Positions 1-9,282 of a stretch of 64,000 bases of DNA are shown one piece after another. The number at the start of each line of letters is the position of its first letter. Position 1 is the first letter of the stretch. Below the pieces are notes generated by a model, which ran no database searches, was not told where the DNA came from, and saw only the letters and a program-made list of their open reading frames with translations. The DNA is from Luteimicrobium album (GTDB lineage Bacteria; Actinomycetota; Actinomycetes; Actinomycetales; Cellulomonadaceae): positions 186,001-250,000 of the forward strand of contig NZ_BSUK01000001.1 in the NCBI RefSeq assembly GCF_030161555.1, in the 5' to 3' direction. A program made the translations under genes and the position numbers.

Positions 1-324
1 CGAGCGCGTCGAAGAGCGGACCGCGCTGCGCACGCTCGAGCTCGATCTCGAGCGCCGCGCGACGGCTGGGGGCTCGGTCGAGAAGAGGTCGTCGAGCGTG
101 GCGCCGAGCGCCTTGGCGATCTGCTGGAGCTGCGTGAACCGCGGCTCGCGCTTGCCGTTCTCGAGCATCGACACCTGCGACGGCGCTCGGTCGATCGCGG
201 CGGCGAGCTCGTCGAGCGTCATGCCCTGCTGCGTGCGCAGGTGCCGGATCCGGCGGCCGATCGTGAGCGCGTCGGGCTCGTCGGCGAGCGCGAGGTCGGG
301 TCCTCGGGTGGGTGCGACTGCCAT
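1..324 (-). CDS. ramB: RamB-type XRE regulator of acetate/glyoxylate genes (partial at window edge, one-base slip)
   Basis: The ATG at 324 opens a protein whose residues about 20-80 form an XRE/Cro helix-turn-helix (visible motif TLDELAAAIDRAPSQVSMLE). This is the N-terminal DNA-binding domain of RamB-like regulators, which control isocitrate lyase and malate synthase genes in actinobacteria; the large C-terminal sensory part lies outside the window. It is transcribed divergently from aceA, as expected for that role. At 68-72 a run of five G needs six: adding one base restores the family continuation SRRAALEIELERAQRGPLF, whereas the written frame gives low-complexity Ser/Arg. I treat this as a consensus error. 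Assignment to RamB rather than another XRE protein rests on context plus the segment after the slip. Confidence 0.75.
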   Translation of the reverse strand, partial: MAVAPTRGPDLALADEPDALTIGRRIRHLRTQQGMTLDELAAAIDRAPSQVSMLENGKREPRFTQLQQIAKALGATLDDLFSTEPPAVARRSRSSSSVRSAVRSSTRS

Positions 325-485
325 GACTCATGCTGACACCCGCGACGCCTTCTGTCCAACAGAAGAAACCCGAAACTTCTTCGTCGGATGTGCTGCTCGA
401 AGGGTTGCAGCGGCGCGAAGGTCGTTCTACAGGCGGTTCCGGCAGAAGTTCCGCCGGACCGGCACCCAGCCCGAAGGAGACCACC
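325..485. promoter_or_regulatory. ramB-aceA divergent promoter region with two inverted repeats
   Basis: This 161-bp gap separates the two divergent starts. It is less GC-rich than its surroundings around 355-385 and holds AGAAG-N10-CTTCT at 361-380 and GGCGG-N14-CCGCC at 432-455, the latter just before the aceA ribosome-binding site (AAGGAGA, 473-479). Either could bind RamB or a global regulator. No exact copy of the corynebacterial RamB box was recognised, so the operator role is inference. Confidence 0.4.
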
Positions 486-1841
486 GTGAGCACCCCGACG
501 ATCGTGACCCGCCGCCCCGAGCCCCGTCCGACGCCGCGTCCCGGCGACCAGCGCGAGACCGCGGCCGAGCTCGAGCGCACCTGGAAGACCGACCCGCGCT
601 GGGCCGGCGTCGAGCGCACGTACACCGCCGAGGACGTCGTCGCGGTCCGGGGACCCGTCCGCGAGGACCGGACGCTCGCCCGCCGCGGCGCCGAGCGCCT
701 CTGGGAGGAGCTGCACGCCTCGGAGCGCTCCGGCCGCAACGAGTGGGTCGCCGCGCTCGGCGCCCTCACCGGCAACCAGGCCGTCCAGCAGGTCCGCGCG
801 GGCCTCAAGGCGATCTACCTGTCGGGCTGGCAGGTCGCCGCCGACGCGAACCTCTCCGGCCAGACGTACCCCGACCAGTCCCTCTACCCCGCGAACTCGG
901 TGCCCGCCGTCGTGCGGCGCATCAACAACGCGCTGCTGCGCGCGGCCCAGGTCGAGGCGACCGACCCGAGCGGCGAGCACGCCCCGAGCGACTGGATGGC
1001 CCCGATCGTCGCCGACGCCGAGGCCGGGTTCGGCGGCCCGCTCAACGCGTACGAGCTCATGCACCAGATGATCGAGGCCGGCGCGGCGGGCGTGCACTGG
1101 GAGGACCAGCTCGCGTCCGAGAAGAAGTGCGGCCACCTCGGCGGCAAGGTGCTCATCCCCACCCAGCAGCACGTGCGGACGCTCAACGCGGCCCGGTTCG
1201 CCGCCGACGTCGCCGGGGTGCCGTCGATCGTCGTGGCCCGGACCGACGCGCTCGCCGCCGACCTGCTGACGAGCGACGTCGACCCGCGCGACCAGGAATT
1301 CACGACCGGCGAGCGCACGAGCGAGGGCTTCTACCGGGTCCGGGGCGGCATCGAGCCCGTCATCGCTCGCGGCCTCGCCTACGCGCCGTTCGCCGACCTG
1401 CTCTGGGTCGAGTCCGGCGAGCCCGACCTCCAGCTCGCCCGCAAGTTCGCCGAGGCCGTGCACGCCGAGTTCCCCGACAAGCTGCTCGCCTACAACTGCT
1501 CGCCGTCGTTCAACTGGAAGCGCCACCTGTCCGACGCCGAGATCGAGAGCTTCCAGCGCGAGCTGTCGGCCATGGGGTACAAGTTCCAGTTCATCACCCT
1601 CGCCGGCTTCCACGCCCTCAACCACTCGATGTTCCAGCTCGCCCGCGACTACAACGAGCGCGCGATGAGCGCCTACGTCGACCTCCAGGAGGCGGAGTTC
1701 GCCGCCGAGGCCGACGGCTACACGGCCACCCGCCACCAGCGGGAGGTCGGCACCGGCTACTTCGACCGAGTCGCCACGGCCCTCAACCCCGACAGCGCCA
1801 CGCTCGCGCTGGCCGGGTCCACCGAGGCCGCCCAGTTCTGA
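486..1841 (+). CDS. aceA: Isocitrate lyase
   Basis: Cytosolic enzyme of the glyoxylate shunt that splits isocitrate into glyoxylate and succinate. The start is GTG at 486, preceded by AAGGAGA; a longer frame opening at 330 would overlap the promoter and has no family similarity. The 451-residue product carries the diagnostic KKCGH motif at about 213-217 with catalytic Cys215, plus the upstream NWQVAAD-type and GGK segments typical of the short bacterial AceA form. It is followed 26 bp later by malate synthase, so the two shunt enzymes form one operon, divergent from ramB. The frame is intact and composition matches its neighbours. Confidence 0.97.
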   Translation: MSTPTIVTRRPEPRPTPRPGDQRETAAELERTWKTDPRWAGVERTYTAEDVVAVRGPVREDRTLARRGAERLWEELHASERSGRNEWVAALGALTGNQAVQQVRAGLKAIYLSGWQVAADANLSGQTYPDQSLYPANSVPAVVRRINNALLRAAQVEATDPSGEHAPSDWMAPIVADAEAGFGGPLNAYELMHQMIEAGAAGVHWEDQLASEKKCGHLGGKVLIPTQQHVRTLNAARFAADVAGVPSIVVARTDALAADLLTSDVDPRDQEFTTGERTSEGFYRVRGGIEPVIARGLAYAPFADLLWVESGEPDLQLARKFAEAVHAEFPDKLLAYNCSPSFNWKRHLSDAEIESFQRELSAMGYKFQFITLAGFHALNHSMFQLARDYNERAMSAYVDLQEAEFAAEADGYTATRHQREVGTGYFDRVATALNPDSATLALAGSTEAAQF

Positions 1842-1867
1842 CGACGGATCCCCTGAAGGAGCCCGAC

Positions 1868-3565
1868 ATGACCACCACGATCGACACCCCCAGCCCTACC
1901 AGCACCGACACCGGCACGCTCACCGTGACCGGGACGCCCGGGACCCGGTACGACGAGATCCTCACCCCCGAGGCCCTCGACTTCCTCGCGACCCTCCACG
2001 ACGCCTTCCTCGCCCGCCGGCACGACCTCCTCACGGAGCGCCAGCGCCGTCGTCGGCAGGTCGCGGACGGCATCGACCCGGACTTCCGTCCCGAGACGCG
2101 GCCCGTGCGCGACGACCCGAGCTGGGAGGTCGCCGGGCACCGGGGCGCCCCGGGCCTCGAGCGGCGGCTCGTCGAGATCACGGGGCCGACGGACCCGAAG
2201 ATGACGATCAACGCGCTCAACTCGGGCGCCGACTGCTGGCTGGCCGACGCGGAGGACGCGTCGAGCCCGACGTGGGAGAACGTCGTCGGCGGGCAGCTCG
2301 CCCTGCACGACGCGATCCGCGGGCGCCTCGAGTTCACCGGCACCGCCGCGCCCGACGGGACGCCCGGCAAGCAGTACCGCGTCACGGCGGGCGACGGTGG
2401 CCAGGACCTGGCGGGCCTGCCGACGATCGTCTTCCGGCCGCGCGGCTGGCACCTGACCGAGAAGCACCTGCGCTACACCGACCGTGCGGGGCGTCCCCAG
2501 CCGGCCTCGGCGTCGCTCGTGGACTTCGGGCTGTACTTCTTCCACAACGCGGCCGAGCTCGTCGCGCGAGGCCGCGGGCCGTACTTCTACCTGCCGAAGC
2601 TCGAGGGCTACCGCGAGGCGCGGCTCTGGAACGACGTGTTCGTGCTGGCGCAGGAGCTGGTCGGGATCGAGCAGGGGACGATCCGGGCGACGGTGCTGGT
2701 CGAGACGCTGCCCGCGGCGTTCGAGATGGAGGAGATCCTCTACGAGCTGCGCGAGCACTGCGCCGGGCTCAACGCGGGCCGCTGGGACTACCTGTTCTCG
2801 GTGATCAAGAGCTACCGGACGCGGGGGCCGCGCTACGTGCTCCCCGACCGGTCGCGCGTCACCATGACCGTGCCGTTCATGCGCGCCTACACCGAGCTGC
2901 TCGTCGCGACGTGCCACCGGCGCGGCGCGCACGCGATGGGCGGGATGAGCGCCTTCATCCCCGACCGCCGCAACCCCGAGGTGAACTCGACGGCGTTCGC
3001 GCAGGTCAGCACCGACAAGGCACGCGAGGCGGGCGACGGGTTCGACGGCACGTGGGTCGCGCACCCCGACCTCATCTCCGTCGCGCGGGCCGAGTTCGAG
3101 GCCGTGCTCGGCGGGCGTCCGCACCAGCTCGACCGGCAGCGCCCGGAGGTGCACGTCGAGGCCGCGGACCTGCTCGACGTCGCGTCCGCCCAGCCCGCCG
3201 ACGGCACCACCGGCGTCACGGCCGCGGGCCTGCGGGCGAACGTGTCCGTCGGGATCCGCTACCTCGAGTCCTGGCTGCGGGGCGTGGGGGCAGCGGCGAT
3301 CGACCACCTCATGGAGGACGCCGCGACGGCCGAGATCTCGCGCTCGCAGATCTGGCAGTGGGTGCACAACCGCACCACGACCGAGACCGGGGTGCCGATC
3401 ACGCGTGAGCGGGTCGAGGCCCTGATCGCCGAGGTCGCGGACGACCTGCCCCGGACTCCCGGGAACCGGGTCGACGACGCGGTGGCCGTGTTCCGGCACG
3501 TCGCGCTCGACGAGGACTACCCCACGTTCCTCACGATCCCGGCGTACAACCAGTACCTGGCCTGA
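1868..3565 (+). CDS. aceB: Malate synthase A
   Basis: Condenses glyoxylate with acetyl-CoA to malate, the second shunt step. ATG at 1868 follows a GAAGGA Shine-Dalgarno. At 565 residues it has the size of the single-domain malate synthase A type (about 530-560), not the 720-residue G type. Recognisable family segments are GLNAGRWDYLFSVIK, MTVPFMRAYTE, the glycine-rich MGGMSAFIPDR and VAHPDLI near the active site. The N-terminal 25 residues are Thr/Pro-rich and probably disordered. The gene ends just before a 57-bp palindromic element that separates it from a convergent response-regulator gene. Confidence 0.97.
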   Translation: MTTTIDTPSPTSTDTGTLTVTGTPGTRYDEILTPEALDFLATLHDAFLARRHDLLTERQRRRRQVADGIDPDFRPETRPVRDDPSWEVAGHRGAPGLERRLVEITGPTDPKMTINALNSGADCWLADAEDASSPTWENVVGGQLALHDAIRGRLEFTGTAAPDGTPGKQYRVTAGDGGQDLAGLPTIVFRPRGWHLTEKHLRYTDRAGRPQPASASLVDFGLYFFHNAAELVARGRGPYFYLPKLEGYREARLWNDVFVLAQELVGIEQGTIRATVLVETLPAAFEMEEILYELREHCAGLNAGRWDYLFSVIKSYRTRGPRYVLPDRSRVTMTVPFMRAYTELLVATCHRRGAHAMGGMSAFIPDRRNPEVNSTAFAQVSTDKAREAGDGFDGTWVAHPDLISVARAEFEAVLGGRPHQLDRQRPEVHVEAADLLDVASAQPADGTTGVTAAGLRANVSVGIRYLESWLRGVGAAAIDHLMEDAATAEISRSQIWQWVHNRTTTETGVPITRERVEALIAEVADDLPRTPGNRVDDAVAVFRHVALDEDYPTFLTIPAYNQYLA

Positions 3566-3581
3566 GCCGGCTCCTCAGGCG

Positions 3582-3638
3582 TGTGGGCATCCGTTTGGCT
3601 GTTTCCGCCCCCACCGAACAGCCAAACGGATGCCCACA
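3582..3638. repeat. Palindromic element family P, copy 1 (perfect 22-bp arms)
   Basis: Arms at 3582-3603 and 3617-3638 are perfect reverse complements (core TGTGGGCATCCGTTTGGCTG) around a 13-base loop. Two more copies sit at 50394-50451 and 51715-51771. Here it lies between two convergent genes, where the stable hairpin could also act as a bidirectional terminator, but sequence conservation across copies says it is a dispersed repeat and not an ordinary terminator. Confidence 0.9.
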
Positions 3639-3688
3639 GCGTCGCCCGACGCACACCACCGCCATCGCGCCGCCGGGCGAGCGGGCGC

Positions 3689-4360
3689 TCAGCCCAGGAG
3701 CCTGCGCTCGTACGCGACGGCCACCGCGGCAGCGCGGTCTCGGACCCCGAGCTTCTCGTACAGGTGGAGCAGGTGGGTCTTGACCGTCGCCTCGCTGATG
3801 AAGAGCTGTCGGGCGGCCGAGCGGTTGGTCGCGCCCGACGCGACGAGCCGCAGCACCTCGAGCTCGCGCGGGCTGAGCGTGGGCTCGTCCGCCGCGGGCG
3901 CCCCGACGAGCCCCATGAGCGTGCCCGCGACCGACGGAGCGAGCACCGGGCGGCCCGCGGCGGCGGCCCGCACCCCGTCGACGAGGACGTCGCGCGGCGA
4001 GTCCTTGAGCAGGTAGCCCGTCGCACCCGCCTCGATCGCCGGGAGGACGTCGCGGTCGGCGTCGTAGGTGGTCAGGACGAGGACCCGCACCGCCGGAAAC
4101 CGCTCCCGGACGTGCCCGATCGCCTCCACCCCGCCCATCCGCGGCATCCGAAGGTCCATGAGGACGAGGTCCACGCCGGGGTCGCCGTCCGCTGCGGCGC
4201 CCGCGAGCGCGGCCAGGCGCACGAGCGCCTCCTCCCCGTCGCCCGCCTCCCCGACGACGTCGACGCCCGGCTCGGCGTCGAGGACGCCGCGCAGGCCGTC
4301 CCGAACGACGGGGTGGTCGTCGACGAGCAGCACCCGGACGGTCCCGGTGGACGTGGTCAT
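3689..4360 (-). CDS. NarL/LuxR-family response regulator
   Basis: A 223-residue two-component output protein. Residues 8-125 form the receiver domain (acidic pair D14-D15, phospho-acceptor D69 in LVLMDLRMP, Thr and Lys further on in LTTYD and LLKDS). Residues about 160-223 form a LuxR-type helix-turn-helix (LSPRELEVLRLVASG, ATVKTHLLHLYEKL). Its ATG overlaps the stop of the upstream kinase gene (TGATG), so the pair is translationally coupled. Being last in an ABC exporter operon, it probably activates that exporter in response to an envelope-acting compound; the signal is not deducible. Confidence 0.93.
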   Translation of the reverse strand: MTTSTGTVRVLLVDDHPVVRDGLRGVLDAEPGVDVVGEAGDGEEALVRLAALAGAAADGDPGVDLVLMDLRMPRMGGVEAIGHVRERFPAVRVLVLTTYDADRDVLPAIEAGATGYLLKDSPRDVLVDGVRAAAAGRPVLAPSVAGTLMGLVGAPAADEPTLSPRELEVLRLVASGATNRSAARQLFISEATVKTHLLHLYEKLGVRDRAAAVAVAYERRLLG

Positions 4361-5711
4361 CAGAGCGTTCCCTCCTGTGTGGGCACCGACGCGCTGAGCG
4401 CGACCCCCTCGCCCGGCGCCGCCTCGATCGTGAGCGTCCCGCCGACCCGCGAGAGCCGGGCCACCATGCCGACGAGACCGTAGCCGTCCCCCGGCGCGGA
4501 CACCGCGCCGCCACGCCCAGGTGTCCGCTCCCCGGCTCGAAACCGACGCCGTCGTCGCGCACGTCGAGCACGACGACGTCCGGGAGGTACGTGAGGGTCA
4601 CCCCGACCCGGGACGCGTCCGCGTGCTTCGCGACGTTCGTCAGCGCTTCCTGGGCGACACGGAAGAGCGCCGACCCGACGTCGTCGGGCAGGGGCAGGAC
4701 GGCGCCCGTGATCTCGACCTGCACCGGGACCCCCGACGCGCGGGTCCACCCGACCGCGTGCTCCGCGAGCGCCTCGCCGAGCGTGGCGCGCTCGAGCTGC
4801 TCGGGCCGCAGGGCCCGCACGGACCGGCGCGCCTCCGTCAGGCTCTCCCGGGCCAGGGCGCGGGCGCGGTCCAGGTGGGTGCGACGGACGCCGTCGTCGG
4901 GGGCGCCGTCAGCGGCCTCGAGCTGGGTGACGATGCCCGCGAGGCCCTGCGCGAGCGTGTCGTGGATCTCGCCGGCGAGCCGCTGACGCTCGTCCTGGAC
5001 CCCGGCCTCGCGTGCCTGCTCCAGGAGCTGCGCGTGCAGCCCGGCGTTCTCAGCGATTGCCGCTTCCAGGCGGAGGTTCGCCTCGGCGAGCTCCGCGTTG
5101 CGCTGGACACCACGCTCGGTGACCACGAACAGCGACATGGCGATGCCGTAGTTCACAGCGCCGACGAGCACGCAGGCCAGCCATCCGGCGAGGTCGTGCG
5201 GGTAGCCTCCGAGCTGGGAGGCCGCGAGCACCAGCGCCACCGGGACCATCGCCCAGGGCAGGGCCCGGTGCGGCACCCGCTCGTCCGCGATCACGAAACC
5301 CGTCCAGGCGAAGATCGCGAACCACGGGTTGAACCCGACGAGCACCGCGCTCAGCGCGACGTGGACCGCGAACACCGCGGCATCGCCGGCGGTGCCGTAG
5401 CGACGGCGCCGCATCGGCACCAGCACCACCCAGACGGCCGTGACCGCCGCGAGCAGCAGCCCCGCCCGCAGCCTGCTCTCCGTGCCGTAGCCCGCCTGCT
5501 GCGAGATCGCGGCGAGCACTGCGGACACTGCGAGCGCCGGCAGGAGGAGGCGGCGGCCCACGCGGTCGAGCCGCTCCCGCCACAGGTCCTCGGTGGGCGA
5601 CCCGTTGGCGCTGACGCGCTCCGGCGGGCCGACGACGCGGGCCGTGGCGGTCCGGGTCGTCGGCATGCCGGGGACGCGGGCGACCCCGCCCCCGTCGTCT
5701 GTGCTGCTCAC
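4360..5711 (-). CDS. DesK/NarX-type sensor histidine kinase (one-base slip near C terminus)
   Basis: Membrane sensor kinase starting at GTG 5711. Residues about 55-200 contain five to six hydrophobic segments with short loops and no obvious extracytoplasmic sensor domain, resembling intramembrane-sensing kinases. A HisKA_3 dimerisation segment follows, with the phosphorylated His250 in ERQRLAGEIHDTLAQG, then a HATPase_c domain with N box and G box. At 4516-4518 one base is missing: restoring it joins VGFEPGSGHLG to GDGYGLVGMVARLSRVGG and ends the gene at the TGA overlapping the regulator. The gene follows the permease by 13 bp, so ATPase, permease, kinase and regulator form one operon. Confidence 0.9.
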
Positions 5712-5724
5712 GATGACGATGGTG

Positions 5725-6510
5725 TCACTCCCAGCGGAAGGTGCGGGCCGCGACCACGCCGGACACCACGGCCCAGCCGGCCATGACGAGCAGGCTCGAC
5801 ACGGGCGGCCAGTTGCCGTCGACGGTCGCCTGGATCGCGCGGACCCCCGCGCCGAGCGGCGTCCAGTCGCTCACGGCGCGCAGGCCGGACGGCATCGCGG
5901 CCCGCGGGATCCACAGGCCCGCGAAGAACATCAGCGGGAAGAACAGGAGCGTCGAGAGGGCGCTCGCGACCCGGGTGCTGGGGGCGAGGGCCGCCACGAC
6001 CAGGCCGAGGCCCGTCGTCGCGGCGCCCACCAGGACGAGCGCGAGCGCGAAGCCGACGAGCTGGTCGGGGAGGCGCACGTCGTAGGCCGCGACCGCGACG
6101 ACGAGCAGGACCACGGAGACCAGGACGCCGAGGCCCGCGTAGATCGTGGCCTGGGCACCCAGGAGGCGCGACGGCGAGACGGGCGTCGTGGACAGGCGGC
6201 GCAGGATGCCCTTCTCGCGGTAGATCGCGAGCCCCGGCGGCATGAGCGTGACCACGGAGATCGTCAGCGAGAACATCATGAGGATCGGCAGGTAGGTGTC
6301 GAGGACGCTCCGGCCGCCCAGCCCGTCCTGGGGCGTGCGGGTGCCCGAGATCGAGCCGATGACGACGAGGCCGGCGACCGGCAGGAACGCCGACCAGAAG
6401 ACGGCGGCGCCCGAGCGCCAGGCGAGGAGTGCCTCGCTGCGCAGCAGGTTGCGGAACACGCGTCCCGACGGCGCGGTCGCGGGCGTGGCGTGCAGGGTTG
6501 CGGTGGTCAT
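5725..6510 (-). CDS. ABC-2 family exporter permease
   Basis: A 261-residue integral membrane protein with six hydrophobic segments, a DrrB/ABC-2 layout, and the motif region YREKGILRRLSTTPVSP typical of this permease family between segments 2 and 3. The ATG at 6510 overlaps the ATPase stop (ATGA). Together with the ATPase it forms an exporter of the daunorubicin/antimicrobial-resistance type; the substrate is unknown. The paired kinase and regulator downstream suggest induction by the exported or attacking compound. Confidence 0.92.
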   Translation of the reverse strand: MTTATLHATPATAPSGRVFRNLLRSEALLAWRSGAAVFWSAFLPVAGLVVIGSISGTRTPQDGLGGRSVLDTYLPILMMFSLTISVVTLMPPGLAIYREKGILRRLSTTPVSPSRLLGAQATIYAGLGVLVSVVLLVVAVAAYDVRLPDQLVGFALALVLVGAATTGLGLVVAALAPSTRVASALSTLLFFPLMFFAGLWIPRAAMPSGLRAVSDWTPLGAGVRAIQATVDGNWPPVSSLLVMAGWAVVSGVVAARTFRWE

Positions 6511-7463
6511 GACTGCTCCTGGGTGTGGGTCGCGGTCTCGGCGGCGGCCGGCGTGGTGTGGCCGACCATGGCGAGGAACGCGTCGTCGAGGCTGGGCTGC
6601 TGGACGCGCAGGCCCTCGGCGACGATCCCCGCACGGGCGAGGGCGGTGACGACGGCGCCGAGGACGTCGCCCGTGCCCGTCACGTGCACCTCGCCACCCC
6701 GCCGCACGACGCCGTCGACCGGGCCGAGGTCTCCGAGCAGCGCGTCGTCGAAGGGCTGGGAGGGGCGGAACCGCAGCTCCTGCCGGGTGTCGAGGCGCTC
6801 CACGAGGCCTCCGGGCGTGTCGATCGCGACGACCTCGCCCGCGTCGATCACGGCCAGGCGGTCGCACAAGCGCTCGGCCTCCTGCATGAAGTGGGTCACG
6901 AGGACGACCGTGACGCCGCGGTCCCGGACGCTCTCGATGAGGTCCCACGTCTCCCGGCGCGCGGCCGGGTCGAGGCCCGTCGTGAGCTCGTCGAGGATCG
7001 CGATGCGCGGGTTGCCGACGAGCGCGAGCGCGATCGACAGGCGCTGCTGCTGGCCGCCCGACAGCTTGCCGAACCGCGTCCCCAGGCTCGGGCCGAGCCC
7101 GAGGACGTCGACGAGCTCGCGCCAGTCGGCCGGGTCCGGGTAGAAGGACGCGTACAGCGCGAGCGCCTCGCGCACCGTCAGCTTCGCCGGCAGCTCCGCC
7201 TCCTGGAGCTGCACGCCGACCTGGGCGCGGACGGCGTCACGGTGGGTCTGCGGGTCGGCACCGAGGACGCGGATCGAGCCGCCGTCCCGGTGACGGAGGC
7301 CGGACACGCACTCGACGGTCGTCGTCTTGCCCGACCCGTTGGGGCCGAGGATGCCGAAGATCTCGCCCTCCTCGACGGACAGGCTGACGTCGACGACGGC
7401 ACGCTTGGTGCCGTAGGACTTGCTCAGGTGGTCGATCTCGATCACCGGCGGGGTCGTGGTCAT
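6507..7463 (-). CDS. ABC exporter ATP-binding protein (DrrA-like)
   Basis: A 318-residue ATPase starting at ATG 7463 behind a GAGAGGAA Shine-Dalgarno. Walker A is GPNGSGKTT (about 40-48), the signature is LSGGQQQRL, Walker B is RIAILDE and the switch His sits in VTHFMQEAE. The usual DEPTTGLDP is DELTTGLDP, a variation seen in this subfamily. A C-terminal extension of about 90 residues after the nucleotide-binding domain is characteristic of the ABC-2 drug-export ATPases. It is the first gene of the four-gene operon; a 30-bp palindrome lies 92 bp upstream. Confidence 0.93.
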   Translation of the reverse strand: MTTTPPVIEIDHLSKSYGTKRAVVDVSLSVEEGEIFGILGPNGSGKTTTVECVSGLRHRDGGSIRVLGADPQTHRDAVRAQVGVQLQEAELPAKLTVREALALYASFYPDPADWRELVDVLGLGPSLGTRFGKLSGGQQQRLSIALALVGNPRIAILDELTTGLDPAARRETWDLIESVRDRGVTVVLVTHFMQEAERLCDRLAVIDAGEVVAIDTPGGLVERLDTRQELRFRPSQPFDDALLGDLGPVDGVVRRGGEVHVTGTGDVLGAVVTALARAGIVAEGLRVQQPSLDDAFLAMVGHTTPAAAETATHTQEQS

Positions 7464-7554
7464 GGTGGGTTCCTCTCGGTCCCCACCAGCGTCGCGTCCG
7501 CGCAGGTCAGACGGTATCGGCCGCCGGGGTCTACCGGAGGGCCGTCCGGTGGGC

Positions 7555-7584
7555 GCCCCCATCCACCGATCGGTGGATGGGGGC
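7555..7584. promoter_or_regulatory. Perfect 30-bp palindrome in divergent promoter region
   Basis: The 15-bp half GCCCCCATCCACCGA is followed directly by its reverse complement, giving a gapless perfect dyad with core CCACCGATCGGTGG. It sits between the divergent exporter operon (start 7463) and an oxidoreductase gene (start 7666), where a TetR- or PadR-type repressor would bind. No such regulator is encoded next to it. A gapless dyad cannot form a hairpin without losing central pairs, which favours a protein operator over a terminator. Confidence 0.6.
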
Positions 7585-7665
7585 ACCGTTCGGGCGCGGC
7601 TCTCACTCGTGACAACCCGCCAGCTGTCGCCCGCCGGCTCGCGCGAGAGCCGCTACCGTGGGTCG

Positions 7666-8648
7666 GTGACCGCCCTCCCGGACCTCGTGCGCGCGGCGTT
7701 CGTCGAGCGACGCGGACCGGCGGACTCGATCCGCATCGGCGCCCTTCCCGTCCCGGAGCCGGGACCCATGGACCTCCTCGTCCGGGTCGACACGGTGGCC
7801 GTCAACCACGTGGACACGTTCGTGCGGTCGGGCGCGTACCAGACGCCGCTGCCGTTCCCGTTCGTCGTCGGGCGCGACCTGGTGGGGACGGTCGTGGCGG
7901 CCGGTCCGGGCACGCCGGGCTTCGCCGTCGGCGACCGCGTGTGGACGAACAGCCTCGGGCACGCGGGCCGGCAGGGCGCGACCGCCGAGTACGCCGTCGT
8001 CCCCGCGGACCGCGCGTACCGGGCGGCGGCGGGCCTCGACCCGACCACGCTGGCCGCCGTCGTGCATCCTGCCGCGACCGCGTACCTGGCGGTCGAGCTC
8101 CACGGCGCCGTACGGCCCGGCGAGACCGTGCTCGTGGAAGGCGCGGCCGGGCACGTGGGGCGCGCCGCGGTGCTGCTCGCCGCGCGGGCCGGGGCGCGCG
8201 TCGTCGGGACGACCCGGGCCGCGGACGCCGACGACGTCCGCACGCTCGGGGCCGACGCGGTCGTCGACTACCGCTCCCCCGACCTCGCGGACGAGCTCCG
8301 CACCGCCGCCCCCGACGGGGTCGACGTCCACGTCGACACGACCTCGACCAGGCCGTCGCCCTCATGGCGCCGCGCGGGCGGATCGTGCTGCTCGCCGGGA
8401 TGGGCGCCCGGCCCGAGCTGCCCGTCGGCGCCGTCTACACGCACGACCTGCAGCTCCGCGGCTTCGCGATCTCCATGGCGCGCGCCGACGAGCTCGCCGA
8501 CGCCGCACGCCGGATCAACCAGCTCGGCGCGGACGGGTCGCTCCGCCCGCGCGCCGTCGAGGTGCTGCCGCTCGAGGCGGCCGCCGACGCGCATCGGCGC
8601 CTCGAGGCCGGCCAGGTCCGCGGGACGCGGCTCGTCCTGCGACCCTGA
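7666..8648 (+). CDS. Zinc-independent quinone oxidoreductase / MDR-family dehydrogenase (one-base slip)
   Basis: About 327 residues after correction. The N-terminal GroES-like part contains the MDR core VAVNHVDTFVRSGAY and the C-terminal Rossmann part contains EGAAGHVGRAAVLLA, the AAGxVG NADPH-binding pattern of zeta-crystallin-type NADPH:quinone reductases. No structural-zinc cysteine cluster is seen. At 8342-8343 a CC should be CCC; restoring it joins HVDTT to LDQAVALMAPRGRIVLLAG. The GTG at 7666 lies only a few bases after a -10-like TACCGT (7655-7660) with no Shine-Dalgarno, so the transcript is probably leaderless. Substrate unknown. Confidence 0.85.
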
Positions 8649-8713
8649 CAAGCCGACGGCCGGTGGTTCCTCTCGTGAGCGCGCGGAGTCGCGAGCGCAG
8701 TAGCCTCGTCTCC

Positions 8714-9231
8714 GTGCCCGACGACGCCACCTCCCCCGCGACCGAGCCCACCTTCCGCCCGGCTCCCCCACGTACGGTGCGCCGCGCTACCTGGAGGACT
8801 TCGCCGTCGGGCAGGTGCTGACGACGCCCGGCCGGACGATCACGGAGGCCGACGTCGTCTCGTTCGCGGCGTGGACGAACGACAACAACCAGGTCCACAC
8901 CGACGCGGAGTTCGCGGCCGGGACCCGGTACGGGCAGCGGATCGTGCACGGCATGCTGGGCGCGTCGCTGTGCCTCGGGCTGATCGCTCGGACGGGGATG
9001 TTCGAGGGCACCGCGGTCGCGCTGCTCGGCATCGACGGGTGGCGGTTCGCGGCGCCCGTGTTCATCGGGGACACCCTGACGTGCACGGTCGAGATCGTGG
9101 GGGCCCGGCCCACGAGCAGGGGCACGAACGGGATCGTCGAGCGTCTGGTCACCCTCCGCAACCAGCACGGCGAGACCGTCCAGGAGGGTCGGATGGACGT
9201 CATGGTGCTGCGCCGTCCCGGCCTCGAATGA
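8714..9231 (+). CDS. MaoC-like (R)-enoyl hydratase/dehydratase (one-base slip)
   Basis: A hot-dog-fold hydratase of about 172 residues. The motif FAAWTNDNNQVHTDAEFA supplies the hydratase Asp and His pair, and RIVHGMLGASL is the conserved helix that follows. The written frame from 8815 lacks the usual N terminus; a GTG at 8714 with -10-like TAGCCT just upstream opens the correct N terminus if one C is added at 8758-8760, giving the family segment YGAPRYLEDFAVGQVL. MaoC proteins hydrate enoyl-CoA or mesaconyl-type thioesters. The neighbouring oxidoreductase could use related substrates, but no pathway can be fixed. Confidence 0.82.
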
Positions 9232-9282
9232 CGTGTCCGATCCTCGCCAGACGCACGCCGCCCGCGAGGTGACGCTGGAGGC

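Noticed and set aside
219..1736. 505-codon minus-strand frame opposite aceA
   Set aside because: GC-rich shadow frame with Leu/Val/Arg-biased composition, no start signal and no family similarity.
98..3565. 1,155-codon frame spanning ramB, aceA and aceB on the plus strand
   Set aside because: Only its last half (from 1868) is aceB; the first part is Arg/Pro-rich shadow of aceA and the ramB promoter.
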